This document shows, in pieces, positions 36,501 to 45,322 of a DNA stretch of 64,000 nucleotides. The position numbers and the translations under genes were made by a program. The notes below the pieces were generated by a model. It worked only from the letters and a program-made list of their open reading frames with translations. It ran no database searches and had not been told where the DNA came from. The stretch comes from Oxyruncus cristatus (taxonomy: Eukaryota; Chordata; Aves; Passeriformes; Cotingidae), in the NCBI GenBank assembly GCA_013399855.1, contig VXAY01005020.1, positions 1,591,833-1,655,832 of the forward strand, given 5' to 3'. Positions within the stretch are counted from its first letter, which is position 1. Each line of letters opens with the position of its first letter.

Positions 36501-37941
36501 TATGAGGTCAAAGGATCATGTAAAGAATGCCTATGAATAATCACTTAAGTAGTTTATATTAGGATGAAAAAGTTATATATGTAGAAACAACATTTTAATT
36601 TGTGTTATTTGTTAGTTATTGTGTTATTTCAGTTAACTGAAACCCTTTCATGCAAAAGTGTTCTTAACTTTTTGTTAGCATCTCAATATAAGCATTCTCA
36701 TTTTATCTCAACTTTGTTATTCCAAATCAAATACTGTCCATTAGCTCATACTTGTACTCCAAATGAAATTTCTTGGAGTAACTCACAGACATTTAGGTGT
36801 CTGACCTCTACAAAGGGCACGGTGCTGTCCACTTTCACCTTTGAGTGACTTCAGTGAGGATTTCATCCTCAGGGGACAAAAACCCCAAGTCCTATTCTTC
36901 TCTAATTAGTATTGCTCTCCTACATGTGTATGTCTTGAGGCTTCTATTTCTTTCTTTGCATTTGAGAACTTCTATTTGCTATGAATATGAATTCTTTTTC
37001 CTTTTATATATTATATAATAATTCATATGAATTATTTTTCCTTTCTTTTAAATCAAGTTTGCCTCAGTGATGAAGAAAATAGGAACAGGGTATGCCAGAA
37101 TCTCAGATTCATCTTACCATGCCAGTCAGATACATGCAGTTTTTCCTTTCTTAAATGGAAAAATGTGTATCCTACAAAATTGTTCTTCCTAGCTGATAAT
37201 AAGTATTCCTGCATTGTGCATGATCAGACTTTTGGGGATGGTAGGTGGAGGGTGTTGAGAACATCAGGCTTGATGGTTTTCCTTGGATTGTTTTCGGTTT
37301 AAACTCCCTCTGACAGGGATGCAGCCCTCCTTATTCTACTTTTCTGAAAGTTTTACTCTGATGACAAACTTATTTCTCAAGCCTTTAACACACCCCATAG
37401 AGCTGGGAGAGGAAGGAGAAGGGAAGAATCTATTTTAAGGGTTGCAGCTGTACAATTTACCCTTGCCTTACAGTGTTTCAATTCTTCCTCTCTCTGCATA
37501 CACAGATGTGTCTGTGTGTGTGAGAGAGAGAGAGGTGTTGTTTTTTCTTTTCTCAGTGAAAGCAGTTTTCCTTTTGGCCCATTTGAGGTGACCACACATT
37601 ACTCTAAGTACATATGAGCTGATCTCATTTACTATTCTGGCAGGTTAAGCAGTTTGAATGAAGTGATCTGCTAGTCAGCACAAGCCATTTACTCCTTACT
37701 AGCTGCACATTATAACTCGGGTGATTAGAAAGTTGTCAGGAAACGGTAAATCATTGCCAATAGCTATGAGACACACTAGCGAGACACACTAGTGAGACAC
37801 ACTAGTGAGACACACAAAGCCCAGTCTGCCCCTTCCCACCCTCCATCATAAGCTGAATCAAGGTGTCCCACGGACACTCCTACCTGTGATGCTGGGCACC
37901 CAGAGGAAACAAAAAAGGGAGAAGAGCCACCTTTTTTCCAT
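9406..37941 (-). CDS. CD96: CD96 (TACTILE), full coding region in 15 exons
   Basis: Type I membrane receptor of T and NK cells in the nectin/PVR family; in mammals it binds PVR (CD155) and modulates adhesion and cytotoxicity. Coding exons (minus strand, high to low): 37884-37941, 34397-34822, 30761-30870, 29080-29302, 24780-24835, 22452-22542, 21944-22120, 20688-20741, 18773-18817, 17808-17882, 15026-15103, 13175-13228, 11826-11915, 10578-10701, 9406-9514. They total 1770 nt (589 aa plus stop), close to the human isoforms (569 and 585 aa as I recall). Every junction has AG/GT borders and matching phase, with no internal stop. Order: signal peptide, V-type Ig, two further Ig domains, Ser/Thr-rich stalk, TM helix, proline-rich tail. 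The strongest similarity to mammalian CD96 is in the TM-tail exons and the third Ig domain. Least certain is exon 12 (13175-13228). One more stalk exon (19588-19635) is possible. Confidence 0.93.
10578..10701 (-). CDS. CD96: CD96 exon 14: transmembrane segment
   Basis: 124 nt, phase 1 in, phase 2 out (AGAGAT|GTACGT). It encodes a juxtamembrane NAS sequon, the helix PTVVAVLLLLCSSLVAVGI, then RKWCQYQKE. Human CD96 has the near-identical RKWCQYQKEI after its helix. The basic RK stop-transfer fixes a type I topology. The acceptor is TGTCCCCTACAG. Confidence 0.95.
10819..10862. repeat. short tandem duplication (two copies of about 23 bp)
   Basis: The phrase 'cagccccaaatcaccaccac' plus 'gctgt' occurs twice in a row, just upstream of the CD96 transmembrane exon, in the intron. 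Confidence 0.85.
11826..11915 (-). CDS. CD96: CD96 exon 13: membrane-proximal stalk
   Basis: 90 nt, phase 1-1, encoding GNLPYSITDQTISVTRGKDF and then FTTSSVLKST. The acceptor CATATCTTTTTAG is strong and the donor CTG|GTGAGA fits. Thr/Ser-rich, and joins in frame to the transmembrane exon. Confidence 0.82.
12130..12652. repeat. purine-only microsatellite with 20-bp higher-order unit
   Basis: About 520 bases of almost pure A/G on the plus strand, inside a CD96 stalk intron. The central part (12301-12600) is 15 exact copies of a 20-bp unit, AAGAGAGAAAGAAAGAGAGA; the flanks are irregular GAAA/GGAA repeats. The minus-strand Ser/Leu/Phe open frames it creates are not genes. Confidence 0.97.
13175..13228 (-). 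CDS. CD96: CD96 exon 12: probable stalk exon
   Basis: 54 nt, phase 1-1, encoding KGQGYKIATAEPNEAIT after a split codon. The acceptor TTTGTTGTTTGCATCAG is good; the donor ACAG|GTACAG is weaker. The frame is open only in the required phase. It could be an alternative exon or a chance reading. Confidence 0.55.
13411..13452. repeat. GT/AT microsatellite
   Basis: (TG)n followed by (TA)n and further TGTATG repeats, in a CD96 intron. Confidence 0.85.
15026..15103 (-). CDS. CD96: CD96 exon 11: stalk
   Basis: 78 nt, phase 1-1, encoding AGAPASNAETKRHTSATALR and then ESLTPA. The acceptor is GTGTTTTTCAG and the donor GCGC|GTGAGT. The exon is GC-richer than its neighbours. Confidence 0.75.
15104..17807 (-). 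other. CD96 intron 10
   Basis: About 2.7 kb between stalk exons 10 and 11. I saw no exon that satisfies both phase and splice signals, although a Ser/Asp-rich open piece near 15780-15850 came close. Confidence 0.55.
17808..17882 (-). CDS. CD96: CD96 exon 10: stalk
   Basis: 75 nt, phase 1-1, encoding EPQSTSLASLDFTSQANLAP and then ASMTQ. The acceptor is TTTGTCTTTAG and the donor CAAG|GTAATC. Ser/Thr/Pro-rich stalk segment. Confidence 0.75.
18773..18817 (-). CDS. CD96: CD96 exon 9: stalk
   Basis: 45 nt, phase 1-1, encoding DLGNSTLTSAAMTAS. The acceptor is TTTGTTATAG and the donor TCAG|GTAAGG. Rich in Ser/Thr/Ala with an NST sequon, as expected for an O-glycosylated stalk. Confidence 0.75.
19183..19242. 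repeat. 19-bp tandem repeat with inverted copy
   Basis: 'gaggctgcaactctgaca' is repeated directly, and 'gttgcaga' / 'tctgcaa' then appear in inverted form. Located in a CD96 intron. Confidence 0.7.
20688..20741 (-). CDS. CD96: CD96 exon 8: stalk
   Basis: 54 nt, phase 1-1, encoding DNKSNEASFEAFTTMVSE. The acceptor is CCTTCACAG and the donor GAAG|GTAGGA. It is an acidic, Ser/Thr-bearing, low-complexity piece of the mucin-like stalk. Support is from splice sites, frame and position; stalk sequence is poorly conserved. Confidence 0.75.
21262..21288. repeat. (AAT)n microsatellite
   Basis: Run of about seven AAT/ATA triplets in a CD96 intron. Confidence 0.85.
21944..22120 (-). CDS. CD96: CD96 exon 7: Ig domain 3, D-G strands
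   Basis: 177 nt, phase 1-1. It ends in TFSCACLFPSLGSETWNISS and then EEIFVSFG; human CD96 has 'WCMALSPVPGNKVWNISSEK'. It supplies the second domain-3 Cys and a conserved NIS sequon. The acceptor is TTTCTTTCCCCAAG and the donor TTTG|GTAGGT. Confidence 0.93.
22452..22542 (-). CDS. CD96: CD96 exon 6: Ig domain 3, B-C strands
   Basis: 91 nt encoding PSVSCVVRRAFPKPSLVWYV and on to DRVNLMEQPG. It matches the human 'RRFTCLLKNVFPKANITWFIDG' layout, with the Ig Cys and core Trp in place. The acceptor CTTTTCCTGCCCCACAG is strong, and the donor GAG|GTAAAG gives phase 1. Confidence 0.92.
24780..24835 (-). CDS. CD96: CD96 exon 5: Ig domain 3, A strand
   Basis: A 56-nt exon encoding YPEISVSLQEGSAGTSQK, with a split codon before it. 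It corresponds to human 'KPEIPVIVENNSTDVLVE'. The acceptor is TTTGCTTTCCAG and the donor AAG|GTGAGC. Phase 1 in and phase 0 out exactly bridges exon 4 (out 1) and exon 6 (in 0), which strongly supports it. Confidence 0.87.
26026..26090. repeat. (TTTTG)n microsatellite
   Basis: About twelve near-perfect TTTTG units in the CD96 intron between exons 4 and 5. Confidence 0.97.
26305..26370. other. poly(T) run followed by assembly gap
   Basis: A T homopolymer of about 25 bases precedes a 23-N gap at 26348-26370. The phrase 'gagaacaggc' occurs on both sides of the gap, so the two contig ends may overlap rather than be separated. Confidence 0.9.
29080..29302 (-). CDS. CD96: CD96 exon 4: Ig domain 2, second part
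   Basis: Residues about 199-272. The acceptor is TTTGCTTTTCACAG in phase 0 and the donor GTAAGG in phase 1. Key segments are GDNGRKEEL, QRVRLGLNNTLKIFP, ITDDGRVFSCHV (the D-x-G-x-F-x-C Ig signature with the second domain Cys) and KSSTTVRVYG. Human CD96 has the closely similar DDGRKFSCH and RSSTTVKV. Sequons: NSS and NNT. Confidence 0.93.
30761..30870 (-). CDS. CD96: CD96 exon 3: Ig domain 2, first part
   Basis: Residues about 162-198. It contains NQTLEIPC, matching the same stretch in human CD96, followed by LKWLV with the core Trp. It enters in phase 1 and leaves in phase 0 at a strong GTAAGT donor. The acceptor (CAATGATAAAAG) has only a modest pyrimidine tract, but no other AG gives the right phase and a conserved start. 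Confidence 0.88.
30871..34396 (-). other. CD96 intron 2
   Basis: About 3.5 kb. Open frames in 31.4-33.5 kb have no family resemblance. No repeats of note apart from a T run near 31200. Confidence 0.65.
34397..34822 (-). CDS. CD96: CD96 exon 2: V-type Ig domain
   Basis: Residues about 20-161. The acceptor is TTTCTTTTTAAG and the donor GAAG|GTAAGT; phase 1 in and out, normal for Ig exons. Visible motifs: B-strand Cys in VTLVC, core Trp in QTQWSK, AVYHPIYG (the A-x6-G motif), LHLKNVT, F-strand SGQYTC and ATYPHG (the T-Y/F-P motif). A-x6-G and T(F/Y)P are hallmark signatures of the PVR/TIGIT/CD226/CD96 V domains and form the lock-and-key receptor interface. An N-terminal QSRDVIIQTEVVST precedes the first strand. 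Between the C' and E strands lies an unusual segment with extra cysteines (RKCCSQ, SLC, SEC) and several N-glycosylation sequons. Confidence 0.95.
34823..37883 (-). other. CD96 intron 1
   Basis: About 3.1 kb between the signal-peptide and V-domain exons. No further coding exon was found. It includes a small 13-bp repeat near 37770-37815. Open frames here lack splice context. Confidence 0.7.
37767..37816. repeat. 13-bp tandem repeat
   Basis: Three and a half copies of GAGACACACTAGT (one copy with C in place of T) in CD96 intron 1, about 70 bases from exon 1. Confidence 0.9.
37884..37941 (-). CDS. CD96: CD96 exon 1: signal peptide
   Basis: Encodes MEKRWLFSLFCFLWVPSIT, a charged start, a hydrophobic core and small residues before the cut site, which is a classic signal peptide. 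Human CD96 also begins MEKKW. The start context is GAAGATGG, with A at -3 and G at +4. The exon ends at a GTAGG donor in phase 1. Confidence 0.9.
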
Positions 37942-37994
37942 CTTCACTTGATGGAGTTCTGTTAAATACGTAGCTCGCTTGGTGCTCCCATCAG

Positions 37995-38110
37995 GCTCTC
38001 AGAAAAGGAAGTTGCGATGGTCTGCCCCGTGCAGATGTGCAACACAGTCACTTAGCATGACTTCAAAGAAATGCTTCATTAAGTGTGAAAGCCTCAGTTT
38101 CCTGCCAGAG
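37995..38110 (-). promoter_or_regulatory. putative CD96 proximal promoter with ETS-type sites
   Basis: Just upstream of the CD96 start are an AGGAAGT core (about 38006-38012, plus strand) and a CAGGAAAC core on the minus strand (about 38097-38106). Both resemble ETS-factor sites common in TATA-less lymphoid promoters. No convincing TATA box at a proper distance. Inferred only from position and short motifs. Confidence 0.3.
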
Positions 38111-38174
38111 TGATAAAATTAGTACATCTTGTGAAACCTTTAAGTTGAAAACGTTGTCCACATTGCAAGCCCAT

Positions 38175-40201
38175 GCTGTAGACCAATTTTTTCCCCTTTG
38201 TCTTTTCAGATAATCTCAGAACAAGCAGTTTACTGGTTTACATCCTCTCAAAAACATTTCAGATGTCTAAGGTTGAATATATAATTTTTTTGAGATATGA
38301 TTTAGGGGTGATGGTGGTGCTAGGTTAGTAGTTGGACCTGATGATCTTAAAAGTCTCTTCCAACCTTGATGATTGGTGTTTTCTGTGTACTACATAGTAG
38401 TTAGCATACAAGAAACAAGCTTTGTTTCCCCAGCTTAATTTCCTTCATGTGTTAGTCCAAAATACCTCAAATATATTATTTCTAGACTCTTTATACTCAG
38501 TATCTTTAGAAACCCCAGAAAAATAAAAAAAAAACACTCCCCCTAAATTATAACAGAGTGAATTGAGAGTTTCCTACATTCACATTTTTTTTTCCTTTTT
38601 GTTCCTGAGAAGACCATTAATTATGTTCTGCAAGATGAAGAATTACAGCATTACACATGGCAACATCCCTTGGTGTGGTTAACCCCCGTACTGTCCTTCA
38701 GCTCTCAGCTTTGGTAACTTCAGCACCCTCAGGCAGGAGANTAACTTCAGCCCCCTCAGGCAGGAGAGTGCGGCTCCTGCCCGTCCTGTCACCTGTCTTT
38801 ATTGCAGGTCACCTGCACATCCCTCTGAGCTGTCCTCGAAGCACACTGCATTTCCAGGAGCTAGGCACACACCTGCCAGCAAAGCACTCATTGCAGGCAA
38901 GTCTTATGCAAACTGGATCTGCTGCTGGCAGCTTTTCAGAAAGAAGCAGGTTTGAGTTCCTGCTTGTCGTACTTGTTTCCCCAAAACTGAAAAGAGCAGG
39001 GCAGGACACCTCATATGCACAGCATGGACATATGTTATTTGCTGGCTCCTCCCAAGGTGGGATGGGTGTTTGGCAGCATAGCCAGGTAGAAGGCTTGTTG
39101 CCCCTGATAGCTCCATTCTAGGGGGCCCAAGGACAATCCACCCTTTGGATTTTGGGAGGGAGACGGTTACAGCCCATCCACCAGGGCAGAGAAGGCAAAT
39201 GTCACAGTCCCTTAAACAGGCTATTTTCTCAACAAGCAGTGCCCTCTCTTGGGTGGCTGGTCCATCCTTCTGTCATCTGGGTCCTAACATGTCTTTTCCT
39301 GACTCTCAACATTTGCTCACCATGGAGCCCCCCATTGCTCCAGGATCCAAAGTACAAAGTGAAAAAGAAAGTCCTCACTAATCATTTTCCTATTTTGTGC
39401 ACTACCAGATGTAAACAGCTGAGAAGACCTACCACTTCCCCTACACAACCTTTTGGTAGCATGTTCAGATGGGATAAGGGCTCCAGCTGGAACAGCTAAT
39501 AGTGCTGGAGAGGCTGCAGTCAGGGCTCCGCACTTCTTGGAAGATAAATGCTTCTGCACAGTTCCTTGTTTTCTTCCTCTACCTGAGGAAATACACTGGG
39601 TGCCCTGGTTACTGCTAAAGGAATTGTCCCTGGGGAAGAAATCTCTGTTCGTCATTTAGAAACCTGATACAGAGAGAAAGATCTGTCCCAGAGGATCAAC
39701 AAGTCCTGCAGTTGAGGATGAACAGAATATTCAAGCCATTGTAATTGACAGCCACAGAAGGGAGTTAAAATACTAAAGAGATATGTTCTAGTTTCTAATT
39801 CAGAGCAGAGACCACAAAGAATGCAGAGATTACCAGCAGATACTGGAGTCCAAGAAAACTGGACTTTAATCTAAAATTTGGGCTTTCATTCATGATTGCA
39901 GTTAGCTTTACTTCTCCTGCTGATCAGGTCATGTAAGCTTTGTACCATGAGAGGATGTATTTTGTGTAACACAGAGAAAAAAAGTCTTAAATGAGCCTTT
40001 TTATTGATCTGAAATATACATCAAAATATGACAAGACAGCCCAAGTCCTGTGTGGCATATTCAATAGCCACAGAAATCCCTGAGCAGCTTTTGAGTTACT
40101 ATATCACTGTATGTTGCCCTTGAAATTTGTTCCCCCCCTAAAATAATATTCTAAAAATATACTGCTGCCACGTTACATTGTGTTGGCTGAATGCAGCCAC
40201 C
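38175..40201. repeat. 2-kb tandem duplication, copy 1
   Basis: About 2027 bases starting 'gctgtagaccaatttt', repeated almost exactly at 40203-42201. This copy has an extra 27-base piece around a single N at 38741, where 'taacttcagc...caggcaggaga' is doubled. It begins about 235 bases upstream of the CD96 start codon. It carries no recognisable gene; the open frames of up to 154 codons have no identifiable domain and occur identically in both copies. Confidence 0.97.
38293..38380 (+). repeat. CR1 3' terminal remnant
   Basis: 'ggtggtgctaggttagtagt', then 'tggacctgatgatcttaaaa' and 'gtctcttccaaccttgatga', is the sense 3' end of a CR1 element. An identical copy lies at about 40321-40408 in the second copy of the 2-kb duplication. 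Confidence 0.75.
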
Positions 40202-40202
40202 N

Positions 40203-42201
40203 GCTGTAGACCAATTTTTTCCCCTTTGTCTTTTCAGATAATCTCAGAACAAGCAGTTTACTGGTTTACATCCTCTCAAAAACATTTCAGATGTCTAAGG
40301 TTGAATATATAATTTTTTTGAGATATGATTTAGGGGTGATGGTGGTGCTAGGTTAGTAGTTGGACCTGATGATCTTAAAAGTCTCTTCCAACCTTGATGA
40401 TTGGTGTTTTCTGTGTACTACATAGTAGTTAGCATACAAGAAACAAGCTTTGTTTCCCCAGCTTAATTTCCTTCATGTGTTAGTCCAAAATACCTCAAAT
40501 ATATTATTTCTAGACTCTTTATACTCAGTATCTTTAGAAACCCCAGAAAAATAAAAAAAACCACTCCCCCTAAATTATAACAGAGTGAATTGAGAGTTTC
40601 CTACATTCACATTTTTTTTTCCTTTTTGTTCCTGAGAAGACCATTAATTATGTTCTGCAAGATGAAGAATTACAGCATTACACATGGCAACATCCCTTGG
40701 TGTGGTTAACCCCCGTACTGTCCTTCAGCTCTCAGCTTTGGTAACTTCAGCACCCTCAGGCAGGAGAGCGCGGCTCCTGCCCGTCCTGTCACCTGTCTTT
40801 ATTGCAGGTCACCTGCACATCCCTCTGAGCTGTCCTCGAAGCACACTGCATTTCCAGGAGCTAGGCACACACCTGCCAGCAAAGCACTCATTGCAGGCAA
40901 GTCTTATGCAAACTGGATCTGCTGCTGGCAGCTTTTCAGAAAGAAGCAGGTTTGAGTTCCTGCTTGTCGTACTTGTTTCCCCAAAACTGAAAAGAGCAGG
41001 GCAGGACACCTCATATGCACAGCATGGACATATGTTATTTGCTGGCTCCTCCCAAGGTGGGATGGGTGTTTGGCAGCATAGCCAGGTAGAAGGCTTGTTG
41101 CCCCTGATAGCTCCATTCTAGGGGGCCCAAGGACAATCCACCCTTTGGATTTTGGGAGGGAGACGGTTACAGCCCATCCACCAGGGCAGAGAAGGCAAAT
41201 GTCACAGTCCCTTAAACAGGCTATTTTCTCAACAAGCAGTGCCCTCTCTTGGGTGGCTGGTCCATCCTTCTGTCATCTGGGTCCTAACATGTCTTTTCCT
41301 GACTCTCAACATTTGCTCACCATGGAGCCCCCCATTGCTCCAGGATCCAAAGTACAAAGTGAAAAAGAAAGTCCTCACTAATCATTTTCCTATTTTGTGC
41401 ACTACCAGATGTAAACAGCTGAGAAGACCTACCACTTCCCCTACACAACCTTTTGGTAGCATGTTCAGATGGGATAAGGGCTCCAGCTGGAACAGCTAAT
41501 AGTGCTGGAGAGGCTGCAGTCAGGGCTCCGCACTTCTTGGAAGATAAATGCTTCTGCACAGTTCCTTGTTTTCTTCCTCTACCTGAGGAAATACACTGGG
41601 TGCCCTGGTTACTGCTAAAGGAATTGTCCCTGGGGAAGAAATCTCTGTTCGTCATTTAGAAACCTGATACAGAGAGAAAGATCTGTCCCAGAGGATCAAC
41701 AAGTCCTGCAGTTGAGGATGAACAGAATATTCAAGCCATTGTAATTGACAGCCACAGAAGGGAGTTAAAATACTAAAGAGATATGTTCTAGTTTCTAATT
41801 CAGAGCAGAGACCACAAAGAATGCAGAGATTACCAGCAGATACTGGAGTCCAAGAAAACTGGACTTTAATCTAAAATTTGGGCTTTCATTCATGATTGCA
41901 GTTAGCTTTACTTCTCCTGCTGATCAGGTCATGTAAGCTTTGTACCATGAGAGGATGTATTTTGTGTAACACAGAGAAAAAAAGTCTTAAATGAGCCTTT
42001 TTATTGATCTGAAATATACATCAAAATATGACAAGACAGCCCAAGTCCTGTGTGGCATATTCAATAGCCACAGAAATCCCTGAGCAGCTTTTGAGTTACT
42101 ATATCACTGTATGTTGCCCTTGAAATTTGTTCCCCCCCTAAAATAATATTCTAAAAATATACTGCTGCCACGTTACATTGTGTTGGCTGAATGCAGCCAC
42201 C
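40203..42201. repeat. 2-kb tandem duplication, copy 2
   Basis: About 1999 bases, separated from copy 1 by one N at 40202. Apart from the doubled 27-base piece and a one-base A-run difference the copies look identical, which suggests unmerged contig overlap and not an old duplication. Confidence 0.97.
40321..40408 (+). repeat. CR1 3' terminal remnant (duplicate copy)
   Basis: Second copy of the CR1 tail, present only because the 2-kb segment is repeated. Confidence 0.75.
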
Positions 42202-42529
42202 CAGTGCCGTTGCTGGGCTTTGTGACGAAAGACAGACAAGAAAGAAACCTCCCAGCTCGATGGATTTTTGTTCAGTTCAGAGCTGAGTTTTGCCCCACTT
42301 CCTACCTTAAGCCCAGATCCTGAAATAGTCATTCACCCTGCTACTGACATTCATGTGCACGAACAGCTAAGCCCTGCCTCTACCTGTGACATCAAAAACC
42401 ACTTCTGAGACACACCACTTACCTCAGCCTGCTGGCAGGGAGAGGTCTCTTCCCTGCAGCAAGACCTGAGGTCCTGCTCACAGCAGGGCAAATTATTTTG
42501 AGAGCTTCTTCCCTCACTACCCCTTTCCT

Positions 42530-43561
42530 GAAAAGTTACTCACAGGCAGCTTTGTAGATGCCACAGTTGGATGTCACACACCAGGTTATGGATGGCAGGG
42601 GTGAGAGGTGGTACTGAAACATGCCCAGGGACAGCGGACCTTGTTGGTAGCTGGAAGGAGTATATCTCTGTATTTGGCTTTTCCTTGGTGAGGCAGTTAC
42701 AGGGATGGTTGTCTCAGCATTGGGATGTGCAGAATTCTCCTGCTGTTCCAGAGAGACCCCAGAAATCATTGCAAGGCTGGGAGGTTTTAGAGGAAAAGAA
42801 GCTGTGCCCAAGCAAGTGACATACCTTGTCAGTGGATATGTGAACCACAGCATTTTCTTTTGGGTTGGACAAGCAGTTGACCTGGATGTTAGTCCCCTGT
42901 GTCCCAGGCGGTGGCAGGAACTGATGGGCTCTGAATATCGTCCAGGATGGGTCCCCAGCAGTGCCTCCTGCACAGGGACACTTCATGCAGCATTAATCTT
43001 TTTCCCCTTGTGTGGGAGTAGGGGGTGGCAGTGGGAGATCCTCTAATTATTTCTGCAGATCCGTTTACCATTGGAGGAGGCATTTGGAACACTACAAATG
43101 ACTCTTTCCATGGCAATCACCGTATTATGCATCATGCTCACAAAACCCTCCACTGCAATACAATTTTTCTGCCTCAATTACAGTAAGCTGCAGCTAAGGA
43201 AGAAGCAAAGCTGCAGTCAGTCCCACAGAAAAAGAAATCTTGAACTCCAGAGACAAATTCAATTATTCACAAAGAGAGCCTTTTCAGAAATGCTAGTGCA
43301 CGAGCTCTTCCTGCCAGAGGCGAGGATGATTACCCTTGCAGACTGGTGTCCTCTAAACATTGCTTAAAGAAAGCGCTGGTCCCTGGTGAAAAAGAGATGG
43401 AGACTTTGAAGCAGGAATTTCATTAAAGAGTAAACTAACCTTTCAGGTTCGCTTGGCACTTGGCACAGAAACTCCCACTTCATCTCTGTGTTTTGGTTTT
43501 GAACCCCTTTGAAACTCGCACTAATGACTCTGTAGCTCGCAGGCCCCTTTGACCGCAGCAC
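42530..43561 (-). other. unassigned exon-like pieces, minus strand
   Basis: Three open stretches end at donor-like sites. One starts with an ATG at 43561 and ends in WEFLCQVPSEPE at GTTAGT (about 43438). The second contains GTNIQVNCLSNPKENAVVHI and ends at GTATGT (about 42829). The third ends TWCVTSNCGIYKAA at GTGAGT (about 42542). They contain Cys and Trp spaced a little like Ig strands, but the reading phases do not join cleanly and I recognise no family. They may be a decayed gene, a noncoding transcript or chance. Confidence 0.2.
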
Positions 43562-45240
43562 CTCGCAGGGGGGTTGGATGAGTGGGTGGCACGGGCTGGG
43601 AGAGTGGGTGGGTGCAGCATTCTGGGGACAGGGCTCTGAGGTTGCAGTGGGATATCCACTGGTCTTTTCCAGGGAGCCCCTGCTTCCTCAGTCTCCCCTT
43701 CACACCATTAGCTCTGGTGCCTCTCTCCAGGTTGCAGCACTGCCTCTTCTGTGTGGAGGAGGAGAAGGAAGAGGGTTTCTCACTCTGCATTCTCCTCAAA
43801 CTCCTCCTCCCTCATGGCTGCACACCTACACACTGTTTGACACAGCGCAGCCCTGGTTCCAGCCGGGGTGTTGAAGCAGCACGGCGAGGCACACGCATTT
43901 CCCTCTCAACAGCAATTTGAGATGTTCAGAGATCTGAGTGGACTTTTGTTCCCTACTCCTTCACCGACAGCTCAGAGTATGTGAGAAAACTAAGAACAGC
44001 TCAGCCCTGCATGCCTCCCCGCTCCACCTTCTAATTAGTTTTTATAATTAGAAGGCCTAACTTACAGGTCATGTTTCAGAGAAAGAGAGCATACGTTTGG
44101 GGATAAATAGAGGAGAATTAGCTCCCTCACTTTTTCTGCCATTCCAGCCATAAGTCCCTGTGGTCCTCTGCTCCCATTTAATCCCATTTCTGGTCAATGA
44201 CTGTCCATCAGGGACCATATGAAAGCTGTTGAACATTTCATTGTGCAAAGTGCAAGTTACTGAAAAAGCAGAGTATAAAAAGTGCAACCAATGAACAAAG
44301 TGAAAGAAATATAAAGCACATTGACCCAGCAACTACACACCAATGCAAAACCACTGTGTGAAAGCCAGACAGCCATTTCCAACAAAATGAAAGTCTACAG
44401 AAACATTATTTTCAAAATTAACTGGAAGGTTCGTGTGAGACCAGCCCTGCTTTCTTTGGTTTCTTTCTCTTTTCCAGATATAGCACAAGCTAAAGGTTCC
44501 ATTTTCACATCAGCTAAAGGTTTTTCACTTGCACATCTCATCCTCCGTGTTCTGTAATAAAAGGTTTTCACATAGGTTAATAACAAAATGTAATGGCACC
44601 ATAGCTTTGAAAAAAGAGTTACCCCCTGCCAGTGCTGGGAAACACCTGCTCATGTTAGACTACAAGGTTAAGGTTTCCACTGAAGCTTCCCACAAGGGCC
44701 ATGTCATCCCCTGGTCACTTTGGCAGCGGTTCCAAAGACAATGCTTGCAGCAGCTTTTGTGGATCATGCCAGCAAGAAAGAACAGAAGTCTGCTTGTGAA
44801 AGGCCTTTTTGTAGACACGGTTTTATCTTGAGGTCTGCATGACAGAGGGAGTTATCAAGACAAGCAACAGGCCACTTGGTCAGAATTGAAAAGCTTAAGT
44901 TCACATCCAAAGTGGTATAAACCTACAGGGGTTGTACAGCTCATTTTACTGTATAGACTATCTCCAATGGATTTGGTTCCCTGATTAATTTAAATTCCTC
45001 CATGCTGTTGTGTGCAAGTACCTTCTCAAAGACACAGATGTCTGGCCAGAGCTCAACACAGCAGACTGATTAGAATTCACCCCTGAAGAATATCAAATAG
45101 AAAGGATTAAATGTGTGAAAGTTAACTTCAGATACAGTACCGGTGACAATTTGAGGGCAGCACCTGCCTTTTCATTACGAAAAAAAAAATCAAATAACTT
45201 AAAACAATAGAAGGCCAAGTTCCAGTGACATTGAGAACCA
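43562..45240. other. intergenic, no gene seen
   Basis: Single-copy sequence with scattered short open frames. No domain, repeat family or RNA gene recognised. Confidence 0.5.
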
Positions 45241-45248
45241 TAATTTGA

Positions 45249-45322
45249 ATATTTTCTTTTTTTGTTTGTTTGTTGGTTTTGGGTTTTGGGGTTTTTTTTT
45301 GTTTTTTTTTGGGGGGGGGCAG
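45249..45322. repeat. T/G homopolymer-rich tract
   Basis: Runs of T interspersed with GTTTG, ending in a nine-base G run. Low-complexity only. Confidence 0.95.

Noticed and set aside
38657..39121. 154-codon open frame repeated at 40684-41121
   Set aside because: No domain recognised; it includes the N at 38741, and its identical repeat is explained by the 2-kb duplication.
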